Origin: Paratinospora sagittata
Taxonomy: Eukaryota > Streptophyta > Magnoliopsida > Ranunculales > Menispermaceae
Length of the DNA: 64,000 bases
Assembly: GCA_035771175.1 (NCBI GenBank)
Contig: CM069598.1
Span: 14,304,539-14,368,538, forward strand
Direction of reading: 5' to 3'
Positions 1-11,900 of the stretch are shown piece after piece. The translations under genes and the position numbers were made by a program. Below the pieces are notes generated by a model. It saw only the letters and a list, made by a program, of their open reading frames with translations, was not told the origin of the DNA and made no database searches. Positions within the stretch are counted from its first letter, which is position 1, and every line of letters starts with the position of its first letter.

Positions 1-892
1 TCTCAATTCATTTAAGTTTCCAGCACAGGTGACTCTCTTATGATCATCATCAAACCCAAAATTTCTCAAATTCTACATTCCAAATTCTGTCAAACATCAT
101 CTCCAATGATCCAAGATTAATTTTTAACCATTAACCACATGGAAATACCTCAAATGAACACTGAAAATGGGTTCCTAAAACCCTTACCCAGAAAGGTCTG
201 GAACACCATTTCAGCAATGTTAAATCAGTGTTTAAACTATTAATTTACTCACCAATGAACAAGAAATCAATCTCTCATGGTTTCCTTCAATGAATCACTA
301 AAAATCCAGTTCAAACCCTCACTTTCTAGCTTCATTTCTAGCCATGGAAATCACTTGCATGTTACATATAATAGACAAGTTGAAGAGAGAAATTCATTCA
401 TGAAATTTTCAGCTCAAAACCACCATTCCTTACTTGGTATTTTAGCCCTCAAGCACCAATTCTTTCCTTCTCTTTGTTTCCTCTTCTCTGTTTTTTTTTT
501 TTTTTTCTATAGAACCTACTCATTTCAACAAGTTATTTCTCTCAATTTCAGCAAGTTTAACACCTTCAACTAGCTACCAACAAACCAAAACGTGTTGATT
601 TCAACTTGCCAACAAATTAATACGTGTCATAATCATGGCTAAGTGGACGCAAGTAAAATGTTTTATTTCATGCACAAACACATAACAAACATATACACGT
701 ATTTTGACTTACACGTACACACGAACACATAGCAAACACAAAAATACATCAATATACGAGTATTATACATATCAATTACGTGCACAAGACCTCGTATTGG
801 GCAGTCCACGTCATCATGATGTCAGGTGTGGAAAGTGAATCGTTACATAATAGGCCCTATCCCTATAGATTCACTAAGGATTACATGTAAGT
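1..892. other. Intergenic, no gene seen
   Basis: AT-rich DNA downstream of the O-methyltransferase gene. It contains a T homopolymer near 489-506 and a stretch rich in acgta/cacgta near 650-800. One open frame at 277-573 shows no domain and has a T-tract-encoded Phe run, so I do not call it a gene. Confidence 0.5.
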
Positions 893-3178
893 TTATGGGT
901 AAGCAACAATAATCGATTCGATTGCCATAATAGGTATGATGTTATGGTGACTAAACCCAACCTTTTTGAAAAGGTCTCCCCACTCTTGCTTGGTTCTTTC
1001 TTTTCCACCAGTAAGTATAGTCATGTCCATACTCATACCGAATCTTGCGGATGCGAACTCTTGCAAATGTTCTGTATCAACTACTATCTCCACCAAGATC
1101 ACCCTCCCCCTTGTTGAATCTATTGCTTCCTTGCATTTGTTCAAAATCTTGATGCAAGCATCATCTTCAAAACCATGGAGAGTAGACTGCAATCATTAAT
1201 TAATTAAAATTAAAAAGAAAATTGTCTAAAAAAATAGTACCATAGTTTGCAACATGTATGATAAGTTGAGACATCAATGAGTAATATATATATATATATA
1301 TATATATATGAAAGATGTTTTTATATATGTTGGGTGCCAACGCCATTTTTTTACGCTGGCACCCAACTCCTTTGGATATTATGGGGATGCGCATGTATTG
1401 TACAATATCTCCAAATAAATGCGCATCCCCAAAACATAAGGAAAAGTTTGATGTCAGTGTCAAAAAATAGTATTGGTACCTAACGTACATATAATATTAC
1501 TCTATATATACATGTCATTTATATGTTTAATTTACAATCCAGAAATAAATAAAAAAGGGATAAAAAAGTGCTAAAGTTACATTCATTTCTATTTGATATT
1601 AATAGAAATATTTCTATTAATGCACAATTCTTTTTATCCAAAAGTGCTAAAGTTACATTCATTTCTATTTGATATTAATAGAAATATTTCTATTAATGCA
1701 CAATTCTTTTTATCCAAAATTACAAAATTGCTTAGCCCTTACACATAGGGTTTGACCGACATTAAGGGTCATAGGCCCACAACAAGACCATGAAGAACCA
1801 ACAACCATAGCTACTCTATTTATTATGTTGGTGAGGAAACTTGAACACACCCTGCCATGAAAGGAGAAGAAGTGTCAGCCACCAACTCACCAACTCAAGA
1901 GTTCAATATTGGCTATTAATATGCACCATTAAATTGTATCAAACTATGTACTAATTCATGATTCGAGACGGTCCAATAGGGTATTAAGGTGATACTTCTA
2001 TCTGTATACGTCAACTATAAATGTCGATGTAGTACCACTCATAAATAAATAGAAAATGTTAATCTAACTTTTACATTTAAAATTGAAACTATTGAAGTTA
2101 GATTATCATTTTCCTAAATAAATATACAAAGATTAAGGGCTTGTTTCGTACTGATTTTGTAAAAAAAAAAAAAGAAAAAGAAAAGGCTTTTAGAAAAGTA
2201 CTTTTTGAAAAGGCTATCAGTTTGGTTCAAAAACAGATTTTGCCACACAATCTAAATTTTGTTGACTGTTTTTGGTCTACAAGCAGTTTCCAACTACTCA
2301 ACTAATTAAACAAGCCTAAAATGTAATTAAAAAAGGGATAAGATGAAGATAATCAATTTTGTTACCTTTAATAAAACAGCATCAGCACTTGGAACAAAAT
2401 CGAACATGTCACCAGCCACAAAATCAAGCTTAGGGTCCTTTGGAACAGTCTCAATAACATGACGCAAGTCCATAACAGTGCACTTCAAATATGGGAATGC
2501 TTGTAGTATTTCCTTGCTAACATCACCCGTTCTTCCTCCAACATCAACAAGTGAATTAACACCTTCTAGAACCTTCTCCCTCTTCATCCCATTAACCAGA
2601 GCTTGGACCATGCATTTTGTATGACTCATCATTGCATCATTCATCCACTTGTTCCACTGATCAGCATCCTTCTCTATCCACTCATACATCCCATACTTTG
2701 GTTCCCAATATGTCTTTGTTGTACTGCTTCTTGATGATCCTCCCAATGATAAGCTTTCAACAAAAGATCCCCAGATGGAAAACTCTTCTGGGTGTGTCTG
2801 CAACATCACATATGAAGCCAAACTCTTCTTCTTCTTGGGATCTTTAAGGAGAAGCTTTGATGCAGGAGTGAGTCCATACCTGTTTTCTCCACATAATGTG
2901 AAGAGATTCATGTGAACCAAGAACGTCATGGTGTGTTGAAATCTTTCCATGTTAATAACATTGGAAACAATTTGAAGTTCGCTTTCTAGCTCGGCTACAG
3001 TCATCGGTCCTTTCTCGTGAATAATGTCTGGTATTCCCAGCTGAACTGCACATCTGAGCATGATTGTCTCGGTAAATCCATACATTTGCTTCCAGAGCTG
3101 AGCCTGAGCTTTAATCTCTTCTTCTTCTTCTTTTGCTGCTCGTTCATCTTCTTTTGGGTCTTTTTCATACAGCTCCAT
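893..3178 (-). CDS. Plant class II S-adenosylmethionine-dependent O-methyltransferase (phenolic/flavonoid/resveratrol OMT-like), 2 exons
   Basis: Exon 1 is 3178-2366 (271 codons) and exon 2 is 1186-893 (97 codons plus TAA), giving 368 aa, normal for plant COMT-type enzymes. The junctions are AAG|GTAAC and TTGCAG|TCT, phase 0, at the intron position usual for the family ('LLK' | 'STLHGFEDD'). The N-terminal dimerisation domain (about 25-120) is followed by the Rossmann methyltransferase domain. SAM motif I is 'VDVGGRTG' at 211-218, where the third Gly of the usual GGGTG is Arg. The expected catalytic His275 ('LHGFED'), Glu304 ('ILVEIVVD') and Glu339 ('RTKQEW') are present. A Glu-rich stretch lies near residues 17-21. 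Known family role: methylation of hydroxyl groups of flavonoids, stilbenes or other phenolics in the cytosol; the substrate cannot be deduced. The start ATG sits about 60 nt downstream of a TATA box. The intron (1187-2365) is loaded with repeats. Confidence 0.88.
1284..1309. repeat. (TA)n microsatellite in OMT intron
   Basis: Uninterrupted TA dinucleotide run, directly next to the MITE-like element at 1328. Confidence 0.9.
1328..1485. mobile_element. MITE-like inverted-repeat element in OMT intron
   Basis: About 158 bp. The left end (from tgttgggtgccaacg) and the reverse complement of the right end (cgttaggtaccaatac) match imperfectly over about 33 bp. Inside are two further hairpins: gggtgccaacg/cgctggcaccc near 1332-1365, and ggggatgcgcat/atgcgcatcccc near 1381-1433. 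There is no coding capacity. It sits beside a TA run, so a target duplication cannot be told from the microsatellite. The superfamily is unknown. Confidence 0.55.
1564..1715. repeat. 76-bp tandem duplication in OMT intron
   Basis: Two essentially identical 76-bp units, 1564-1639 and 1640-1715. Each contains a perfect 22-bp palindrome centred on the taatagaaatatttctatta core. The near absence of differences suggests a recent duplication. Confidence 0.85.
2137..2318. mobile_element. Second MITE-like element in OMT intron
   Basis: About 180 bp bounded by gggcttgttt at the left and its near inverse aaacaagcct at the right. The 'GGCTTGTTTGG'-like termini resemble many plant hAT-type MITEs. The interior is A/T-rich and non-coding. 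No clear 8-bp target duplication was found, so this is tentative. Confidence 0.45.
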
Positions 3179-3235
3179 CTCGTTATTGATTCAAGACACA
3201 CCTTGATACATACACCAATATCAGTTTGTGGTCAA

Positions 3236-3243
3236 ATTTATAG
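3236..3243 (-). promoter_or_regulatory. TATA box of the OMT gene
   Basis: The minus strand reads ctataaattt about 60 nt upstream of the OMT ATG at 3178. That leaves room for a roughly 30-nt leader, and it is the only good TATA motif so close to the start. Confidence 0.6.
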
Positions 3244-3246
3244 ATT

Positions 3247-4139
3247 GGAGACCATGTGCATTGTGCACAAGTTGATCAATATTTAATAGCGTGATCAATT
3301 AATATACAAGACAATTATTGGTGGAAATGCCTGATTGTCATAAGAGATTACTCGATCAATTAATATAAATTAGATTAATTCTTCTTGCTTTTGAGTGTAC
3401 GCTTTAACATTTTTTATTTATTTTTAGGGAGCGCGTGATGTTCTGGCGATTTAAAAAGAAGAAAAATGCTTTTCATACATGAATTTGGCACTCAATACCT
3501 GGCATTATTCACGTGATCAGCAGCAGTTATCACAATAATCTTCTCAAAACCGATTTTTTTTTGGGAAGAAGAAGACTATAACCGACCCTGTGTAATTAAA
3601 TCGGTTAATCAAATTAAATAGGGTCAATTTTCACCAACTCTAAGCAATTAAATTATTGATCAAATTATAAATATATCTTTGTTTCACCAACCCTATGTAA
3701 TTAAATTATTGATCAAATTATTTATATAAATCAATAAGCATTGATCAGATAGTCTTCTTTTTTCTTTTTGGTTGGATTTCTAGTAGTTTTGGTATTTGAA
3801 TTTTAAGACCTACTAAACATTTGCAGGACAAAAGGGCTTTCGTCCCTCAACATTCAAGAATACTAATAGTTATTATAATTGATTTTCCTCTATTGATCTT
3901 GTATTATTCCTCTAGTGATCTTGTATTACAAAAGTGAAACTAATCATGAAGATCATAACGTGTAACAATTAGTGTTTTGACAAGCGTACAAATCAACCCG
4001 TGTGATATACGGGATATCGAACAATTGTCTAATACTATTAAGGTGACGTTTGGTACGCAAGAAACTTTGGATGAAAATAAAAATTAGATTATTTAGAAAG
4101 TAATTGATGAGAATCTGAGGATTAAAATGTTATATTACT
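3247..4139. other. Intergenic/upstream region of OMT
   Basis: No gene seen. It contains short repeated phrases such as aattaaattattgatcaaatta (near 3645 and 3695). From about 4041 the sequence ggtgacgtttggtacgc resembles the edge of a degenerate MITE, but a second end is not clear. Confidence 0.4.
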
Positions 4140-4745
4140 GTATTTTGAGATGTTCAAACTTCGTTTCGGTTCGATTTTTGGTAAAAACTGAAACCGAACC
4201 AAACTTAGTTCGGGTTGGTTTTCTGAAACCAAAACCGAACCGAACTAATACTCAAACCGAACCGAACTGAACCGAACTGAATTTGTTCTGTTTGGGTTGA
4301 TCGGGTTAGTTACGTCAATTTTACAATTATAAATTTTATACTTAAACATTATTTTACCTTTTCAAAACACATTCAATTCTTTGAAAAATATAATATATAG
4401 TTTCATCATTACTATTAAAACACAAAATACATTATTACATTTAATAATAGGAATACTAAAAGAGATTGATATGAAAATTTTCTACATGTTTTCCATTCAA
4501 AGCTTTTCTTGAGGCAATTTTTTTATGTACACGCAGATCTAATTTCATGTATCCAATAGTTAAACAAATAAAAATTAAAAGCAAATTCAAAAGATATTTC
4601 AATCATGTTTCTACATATTTAAAGCTTAGGGTACGGGAGAAATGACAGTGTTACCCTCAAGTTCGGTTCGGTTCGAGTTAAATTCTATTTTTTAATGTCT
4701 AAACCGAAAACCGAACCAAACTTAAAGTAAAACTTATAACTTACA
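4140..4745. repeat. CGGTTCGGTT-rich inverted repeat region
   Basis: Many copies of aaccgaacc and ggttcggtt occur on both strands (4160-4290 and 4660-4720), so the segment can fold on itself. This composition is common in plant non-autonomous DNA transposons, but no clean termini or target duplication were found. The 1.5-kb direct repeat starts inside this region, so the copy at 12106 contains only its right half. Confidence 0.45.
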
Positions 4746-5856
4746 AGGGTAAATTGAAGAATTTTTCTTTTTGAAAATGCCTAAAAAGCAGGGTGTGGGA
4801 AAAAATTGAAAATTAGTTAATTGTCAAATTATTATTTTAACCCCATTAACAATAAAAATTATTTTTTAAAAATAAAAAATAAAATAAAGTTTTTAAGGGC
4901 ATTATGAGTAGAAAATGGCTTCACCGTCGAAAGTTCCCAAATATTTATGTTATATATATAGTATAGATAAAATTATTTTTTATTAATATAATAAATAATT
5001 AAAATTTGTTATTTAACATATTTTAAAATAATTTTCAAATTAATAAAGTATTTTTTTAATAAAATAATAAACATAATTTTATTAAAAATAGTAAAATTAG
5101 TTTTTATTAAAATAATAGTCATAAAGTTAGAATAAAAAATATTTTTTTTATAATAAAATAATTTTATTAAAATAACTAGTCAACGACACGTGAGTTCCAC
5201 GTAGACAACAATCACCTTATAATGAAGTAGAGTTTTAATTAAATATATTGACTGAATTAAATTTATTGAGTTGATTATTTAAATATATTTTTTCACTAAA
5301 GAATGGTAATATACAACTATAATGTTTTTATTATATTTTGCGTCTTAGTACTCATAAAACTATTAATCAAGGTGAAGATAACAACTCATAACTTAGAAGT
5401 AATTGGATTAACCTGTGTTCATTGCGCAACTCTTAGATTAATTCGTCATTTTGATTGTTGCCGTTATTGTTGTTGTTGTTGAAAGTAACATCTACGAAGA
5501 AATTGATCAATCAATATTCCATGGTGAAGGAACTTTAATATATTTCTCTTTCTATCCCTTTCTTGTGCTAGAAAGGATTTAGAATAATAATGTGCTTGCA
5601 AACATAAAAGAAGGAATGGCTTCAGAGTCGTTTCAGGTGAGTAATAACTATTCAATTACCTAAGAAAGTGGGATGGATGTTTTCAAGAGTTGATTTGCAG
5701 AGACCTGAGCGGTAAGTTATAAAGACAAATATGACGTAATTAATACCCATTCTACTTTACCAAGACAATATTGGAATGAATAAGTATTAGTATTATAATA
5801 GTGTATATATATATAAGAATACCATTTTTAATTTAAAAAAAAAAAGAAGAGAAAAT
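4346..5856. repeat. 1.5-kb direct repeat, copy 1
   Basis: About 1.5 kb almost identical to 12106-13614 in the same orientation, with scattered substitutions and small indels. Homology starts near attttaccttttcaaaacac and fades in the A-rich tract after gaataccatttttaatt. The ends are not TG...CA and no PBS or PPT adjoins them, so these are not typical LTRs. No coding sequence was recognised. Confidence 0.85.
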
Positions 5857-5955
5857 TGAAAAAAAAATGCTAACTTTTTCTTTAGTTTATTCTCCTTTCA
5901 TCTTTGTTCAGTGACCAATACTCCCTCTTTCTCAATCATTGGTGAGCTGTAATTA

Positions 5956-6430
5956 TTGTTATGCAAAATTGTGATAAAGCATGAAAGAAAAAAATAAGAC
6001 AATAATATTTAACGTGGTTCGACAAATTGTCTACGTCCACGGAAGGTAGCAAACTTGTATTTGAGATTACAAACTTCACCCTTAGGTAGATCTCACATAT
6101 TAGATCTCTTGATCCCTTAGAATAGATCTCTCAGAATATATCTCAAGAATGAAGTAAGACTATTTATAGAAGTATTCAGGGGTATTTTCGTAATTATAAA
6201 TATAAAATATAATATATTTAATAACCCTTTCGGTGCATTCGGCGCCATCAAATGATGGCACTGAATGCGCCATCCTTTTTCAGCCGCCCACATGGGCGGC
6301 CACCAACATGTTGGTGGCTGCCTATGTGTGAGGTGGACCCCATACCTCCACCTCATGTGGAACAGGGCTTCACCATACCTGCAGCAATTTGTCAATTAAA
6401 GCTGTAGAGCAACAATCTTCACCATGGCGA
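5956..6430 (-). repeat. 3' LTR region of minus-strand Copia element A
   Basis: Read on the minus strand, it follows the RNase H end and contains features shared with the LTRs of the Copia at 22356-27155: 'aaatagtcttacttcattcttgagat', repeated agatct/gagagatct phrases, and 'ctacctaagggtgaagtttgtaatc'. It includes a perfect 20-bp palindrome, gccaccaacatgttggtggc (about 6298-6317). The exact LTR ends could not be fixed. Confidence 0.6.
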
Positions 6431-6469
6431 GCCTCCTTCAAAAAATTGTTGTTGCCTCTATTAGTGCCC

Positions 6470-6815
6470 TTAGGCACTCCGAGCTCGTGAGATGTTGATC
6501 AAGTCCAAACAATGTTGGAACTTGATCCCTGTAACCACTTTTGTAAGCATATTTGCGGGGTTATCTGCAATCTTGATCTTTTGCAGAAGAATACTCCCTT
6601 CTTCTACTATTTCTCGAACAAAATGAAAACGAACATCAATATGCTTCGTTCGACTGTGATGAACTTGGTTCTTTATCAAACAAATGACACTCTGGCTGTC
6701 GTAAAAAACTTCAACATTCTTCTGCACAATTCCCAAGTCTTTAGTCAATCCATGAAGCCAGATTGCTTCCTTGAAAGCTTTCGTTACTGCCATATATTCT
6801 TCCTCTGTAGTAGAC
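6470..6815 (-). pseudogene. Copia A RNase H C-terminal part
   Basis: It resumes at 'TTEEEYMAV' after the nested insertion and continues through 'AIWLHGL', 'VFYDSQSVICLIKN' and 'HSRTKHIDVRFHFVRE', the standard Copia RNase H signature with its DSQSA-like aspartate and the HSRTKHI block. It ends in a stop at 6470. It is one half of a gene split by the element at 6816-7568. Confidence 0.88.
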
Positions 6816-7568
6816 TGTCACACCCTGGGTTGCACAGCGTGCCCCCTACCCAGGTGCGGGCGCACCCCCTCGGGGTGAACGCCTAGCCATTATGGATCCA
6901 TAATATTGTCCCATCTCGGCCAGCCACGCCACACAAAGACGCCGGTCACCGAGATCATTTATCCCCCTGCACAATCCACAGCACATGGAGGGCCTCCCCC
7001 AAGTTCGAACTCGCAACCTCTTCCGCATAAGGTTAGATTTTGCAACTTGAGTACCCATTGAGCCAATACTCAAGTTGCGAAATCTAACCTTATGAGGAAG
7101 AGGTTGCGAGTTCGAACTTGGGGGAGGCCCTCCCTGTGCTGTGGATTGTGCATGGGGATAAATGATCTCGGTGACCGGCGTCCTTGTGTGGCGTGGCTGG
7201 CCGAGATGGGATAATATTATGGATCCATAATGGCTAGGTGTTCGCCCCGAGGGGGTGCACCCGCACATGGATAGGGGGCACGCTGTGCAACCCAGGGTGT
7301 GACAAAAAGGCCTTATGTCCATTCAATGGATACTCAAGTTGCGAAATCTAACCTTATGAGGAAGAGGTTGCGAGTTCGAACTTGGGGGAGGCCCTCCCTG
7401 GGCTGTGGATTGTGCAGGGGGATAAATGATCTCGGTGACCGGCGTCCTTGTGTGGCGTGGCTGGCCGAGATGGGACAATATTATGGATCCATAATGGCTA
7501 GGCGTTCGCCCCGAGGGGGTGCGCCCGCACCTGGGTAGGGGGCACGCTGTGCAACCTAGGGTGTGACA
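6816..7568. mobile_element. 753-bp palindromic tRNA/SINE-like element inserted in Copia A
   Basis: It consists of three ~240-bp units: an inverted one (6816-7064), then two direct ones (7065-7304 and about 7322-7568). Outer ends are tgtcacaccc and gggtgtgaca (TG...CA). The host flanks are TAGAC and AAGAC. On the minus strand the host reads GTCTT|element|GTCTA, and removing one copy restores the Copia frame ('VALS' to 'TTEEEY'), so a 5-bp target duplication is supported. Each unit, read away from the centre, has a tRNA-like box A (tggctcaatggg in the first unit) and a box B-like agttcgaactt about 50 nt later. Classification is open: head-to-head SINE dimer/trimer, foldback element, or LTR-type derivative. 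Confidence 0.75.
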
Positions 7569-7573
7569 AAGAC

Positions 7574-8914
7574 AAAGCAACTATTGACTATAGTGTTGAT
7601 CTCCAACTCACTGGTCCTCCTGCCATAGTGAAAACATAACCAGTAATAGATCTGCGCTTGTCAAGATCTCCAGCATAGTCCGAATCCACATATCCGACTA
7701 GATGCTTACAACTTTTCTTATCTCTCTCGAACTTTAAACCAATATCCACAGTACCATAAATATACCGTAGAATCCACTTCACTGCTTGCCAGTGGCCTTT
7801 ACCGGGGTTGTGCATGTAATGACTTACCATACTTACAGCATGTGAAATGTCAGGTCTGGTACACACCATAGCATACATCAAGGCACCAACTGCATTTGCA
7901 TATGTAATGTTCTCCATTTGCTTCTTCTGATCCTTAGAATTTGGTGACATTGATGTACTTAGCTTGAAATGTGGTGCCAATGGTGTGCTCACAGGTTTTG
8001 TGTCATTGCCAATGCCAAAGTTTGAAGAATTTTCTTCAAATACTGAGTCTGAGTCAAACAGATTGTGTTTTTGGCCTTGTCTTTAGTTATCTCCATCCGG
8101 TGAATTTTTCTGGCCTCTCCAAGATCCTTCATTTCAAACTCTGAGCTCAATTGAGCCTTTAGTTTGTTGATCTCCACCTTGCTTTTAGATGCGATTAACA
8201 TATCATCTACATTTAAAAGCAAGTAGATAAATGTACAATATTGAAGTTTGCGATAGTAGATACAATGATCACACTGACTCCGGGTATATTTTGCCTTTGG
8301 ATGAAGTTGTCAAATCGCTTATACCACTGTCTCGGTGACTACTTCAGGCCATACAATGACTTGCTTAACTTGCAAGCCCAATTCTCTCTTCCTAGTACTT
8401 TGAATCCATCTGGTTGAGACATATATATCTCCTCTTCCAAATTACCATGCAGAAAAGCAATTTTGACATCGAGTTAAGCTAACTCGAGATCAAACTGTGC
8501 AACCAAAGCCAATAATATTCGAATTGACGAATGCTTAACAACAGGTGAGAATACCTCATTGTAGTCAATTCCTTCCTTCTTAGCGTAGCCTTTTGCTACC
8601 AGTCTGGCTTTGTATCGGATATTATCTGTGCTGGGAGAGCCTTTCTTCTTAGCGAAAACCCATTTGCAGCCAATTGGTTTCTTTCCTTTCGGAAGTGGAA
8701 CCAACTTCCAAGTCTGATTCTGATGGAGTGATTTCATCTCCTCATTCATTGCCATTTTCCACTTATCACTTTCCATACTCTGACTAACATCTTTGTAATT
8801 GTATGGAATATCATCTCCGGTGACTGAAAATGCATATGCAACCATGTCAGTGTACCGAGCAGGTTTGTGGATTTCTCTTCTTGGTCGACTGGTGGCAATT
8901 GATTCTGGTTGTTG
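7574..8914 (-). pseudogene. Copia A reverse transcriptase
   Basis: Minus-strand reading starts in the linker ('PESIATSRPRREIHKP') and continues with 'GCKWVFAKKKG', 'YKARLVAKGYAKKEGIDY', 'EVFSPVVKHSSIR', then 'MKDLGEARKI', 'MYAMVCTRPDISHAV' and 'GYVDSDYAGDLDKRRS'. There are frame breaks near 8474-8480 and 8220-8350 and around 7990. The catalytic YVDD box is altered to NVDD. The 3' side is cut by the element at 6816-7568. Inactive. Confidence 0.88.
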
Positions 8915-11900
8915 TGTGACGCCCCGAAAATTATTTCATCTAGCCTATAACCCAATTGCATTTTCCCCAAACTCTATGTGTTGCCTTGATATGTTTGGTG
9001 TTTGTTTGATGGTTGTTTAATGTTTGTATATTTGATGCTTGATAATGTATATAAATATGTGCATTATAAATTGTATATGGGTCATGTTAAATTAAAGTAT
9101 AATGCATATGCTATTATTTATGCATGGGCCCATTAAACCATGAATTGATATGGGTTAGGATTGATTGAATAAAATGATAATAAGAATGAAAATTTGGTGT
9201 ATTAAATGGATTGAACATTTAAAATACATGGGAGCATGAGATTGGTTAAAGTACATGTGGTTGGTATGGGTAGTATGAGACCAACACATGTCAAGTTTGT
9301 GCATGAGAATGGACAAGTGTCCCATGCCCCATTTCTTTTCTCCAACACATGTCAAGTTGGTGCATGAGAATGGACAAGTGTCTCATGCCCCATTTCTCTT
9401 CTTCAATACATGTCAAGTTGGTGCATGAAAATGGACAAGTGTCCCATGCCCCATTTCTCTTCTCCAACACATGTCAAGTTGGTGCATGAGGATGGACAAG
9501 TGTTCCATGCCCCATTTCTCTTCTCTAATACATGTCAAGTTGGTGCATGAAAATGGACAAGTGTCTCATGCCCCATTTCTCCTCTCCAACACATGTCAAG
9601 GTTGGTGCATGAGAGTGGACAAGTGTCCCATGCCCTACTTATCTTCCCCAAGGAAGTCCTAGAGGGTGAGATGAGTAAAGAGAAAGGAAAAAAAGAAGAG
9701 AAAGGAAAGAAGAAGAGGAAGAAAGAGAGAGTTGCTTTAAGGAAAATCTCTACAACATTTTCATCAAAGGGCTGGATCATGGGAATATATGGTCCGATTG
9801 AGCTCAAACTTTGTCAGCAAGTTCGTAGCTTATGGTTATTCATTCTGGTCGGTGGAGATCTTAAGTAGAGATTCTTCTAAGAGATATAACCTCTCAAACA
9901 GAGATGGTCAGAAAGTCTGGATTTCTCGCGCAGTTTCGATCAAACTAATAGATCTCATAAATCTACCGTTGGATGGATATGATATGTGGGTATGTCGTTT
10001 AAAACTTATCTTTCTGCATTATGTACGGTGCAGATTTTTTTGGGTTAAGTATGTTGTGTGATATAGTCATCTGAGTTTGAGTATTTGCAGCAGGAAAGGA
10101 GAAATTATCTGATTAGAGACTTGTTCATCAAAGAGGTTAATCTTTTCGGTCCACCGTTGGATTGAGCTGATTTTTGGAAAAAAGGTTTGTTTCTTAACAT
10201 AATTCAATATGTACGGTTGATTTTGTGATTAAATATTTTTGTCGGTAGATTCATACATTTGAACAGAATATTAAATGAATAATTGGTAGGGTTGCTTGTA
10301 TTAGACCTAAATTTAGAATATGAACTTAGACCTTTCCAAATAGCTTGCATGTCAACTATGTTGACCTAGTTGCCATGGTTGATGAACCCATGATGCAAAA
10401 TCAGTGATATACATGGCTGAACATGGTGACCTAGTGTAAATCGGCAATATGGCCCAAGTATGGAAAATTTTATATTTTAGGGTTTTTGATGCTTTTGGCC
10501 TAGAATCATTGAATTGATGCAACTTATGTTTAATTAAGCATGATTAGGGTTGATTATGCTACTGATTTGGTGGTTGTGACCATATCATGGGTTATGCCTA
10601 CTTGTGATCAAATAGCCCAATTTGAGCATGTTTATGCCTAAGGAATTGAAATTCAGTATTTTTGATTAATATAAAGGTTTATGAATGAGAACTATGCATT
10701 AGAGGCCTAAGTCATGTGATTTGAGTTGAATGATGAGATTTAGGCCTATTGTCTATATGTGGGCTGATTTATGGTTGATGTGTAATGTTTATGTGATTGA
10801 GCATAGAAATTGATGTATGGTAGGATATTGATGAATGTTTCAAGATCTTGATTGGGTTGATTCGGTTTGGTGGTCGTGTGTGGTTAGATACTCTCGCGAG
10901 GCTTGGTTGTGAGTAGACTTCATTTATGATTATATCTTTTATGTCATCATATCACTTATATATATTGTATGTTGAAAGCATGAATGTGTCCTAATATTTT
11001 GAATGATGCATTGATTTGAGAAAACCTTATGACTTTGGTTGGGCCCATCTATCTGGCTAATAGGGGGACTTAACCCTGTCATAGGAGGGTTTTAAAAATG
11101 AAATATTTGGGGATGAGAACAGTACGGTGAAATAGACGTGCACTAGTAACCCCAAATAAACATGATTGGGGTCAACGGTACGGTGAAATAGACGTGCACT
11201 AGTAACCCCAATGCATGTGGAATGTGGATCCAAATTGATAAGCTTTTACTTGCATCGAACTTATTATAAATGCTTGATATCTATATGTTATGAGCTTTTA
11301 ATCATGCTACACATTGACATGCATACATGATATTTATTGATGAGTATTGATAGCATATTTGAATTCTATTCACTGGGCACCGTTGGCTCACCCTCATTTT
11401 CCTCTTTCAGGTCCTTCTGTCCTGAATAAGGGCAAAAGAGTAGTCATATCTTGAGGGCCTTGCCTGCGAGAGAATCCAATGCCTCGATGTGAGTTGAGAG
11501 ACATTTTGATTGAACTGTGTTTTAAATTATGATGTATTATATTTTGGACTATGTAATTATAACACTTACCACATTATAGTATGGGTGAGTTGGGACTTGT
11601 TAGATAGACCATGTGGGTATATGACGGTTTTTTTATACCCATAGTTTGGACTTTATGTGTATGTCGATCTTGATGAATTGTAGGGATTATGACTATTTTA
11701 TTTATGGTTCATTTTTATAGATTATTTCTTGTCTTGGATGATTAATACGGTTAGTAGTTTTGTTTAGTACCTTTTGATATTATATTGTTGTTTGAGATAA
11801 GGCTCGTAGAGTCTCAACCACCTCACGAGAGTTGAGGAGTGGTTGGAGATGCCTACGCCGAGCGTCCAGTCCCGACATTCCGCACGTCATTCCTTGCGGG

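Noticed and set aside
277..573. Open frame of 98 codons
   Set aside because: Low-complexity Phe run from a T-tract, no domain, no splice or promoter support.
6846..7580. Open frames of 79-158 codons inside the palindromic element
   Set aside because: They are mirrored readings of the repeated GC-rich units on both strands, with no protein family resemblance.
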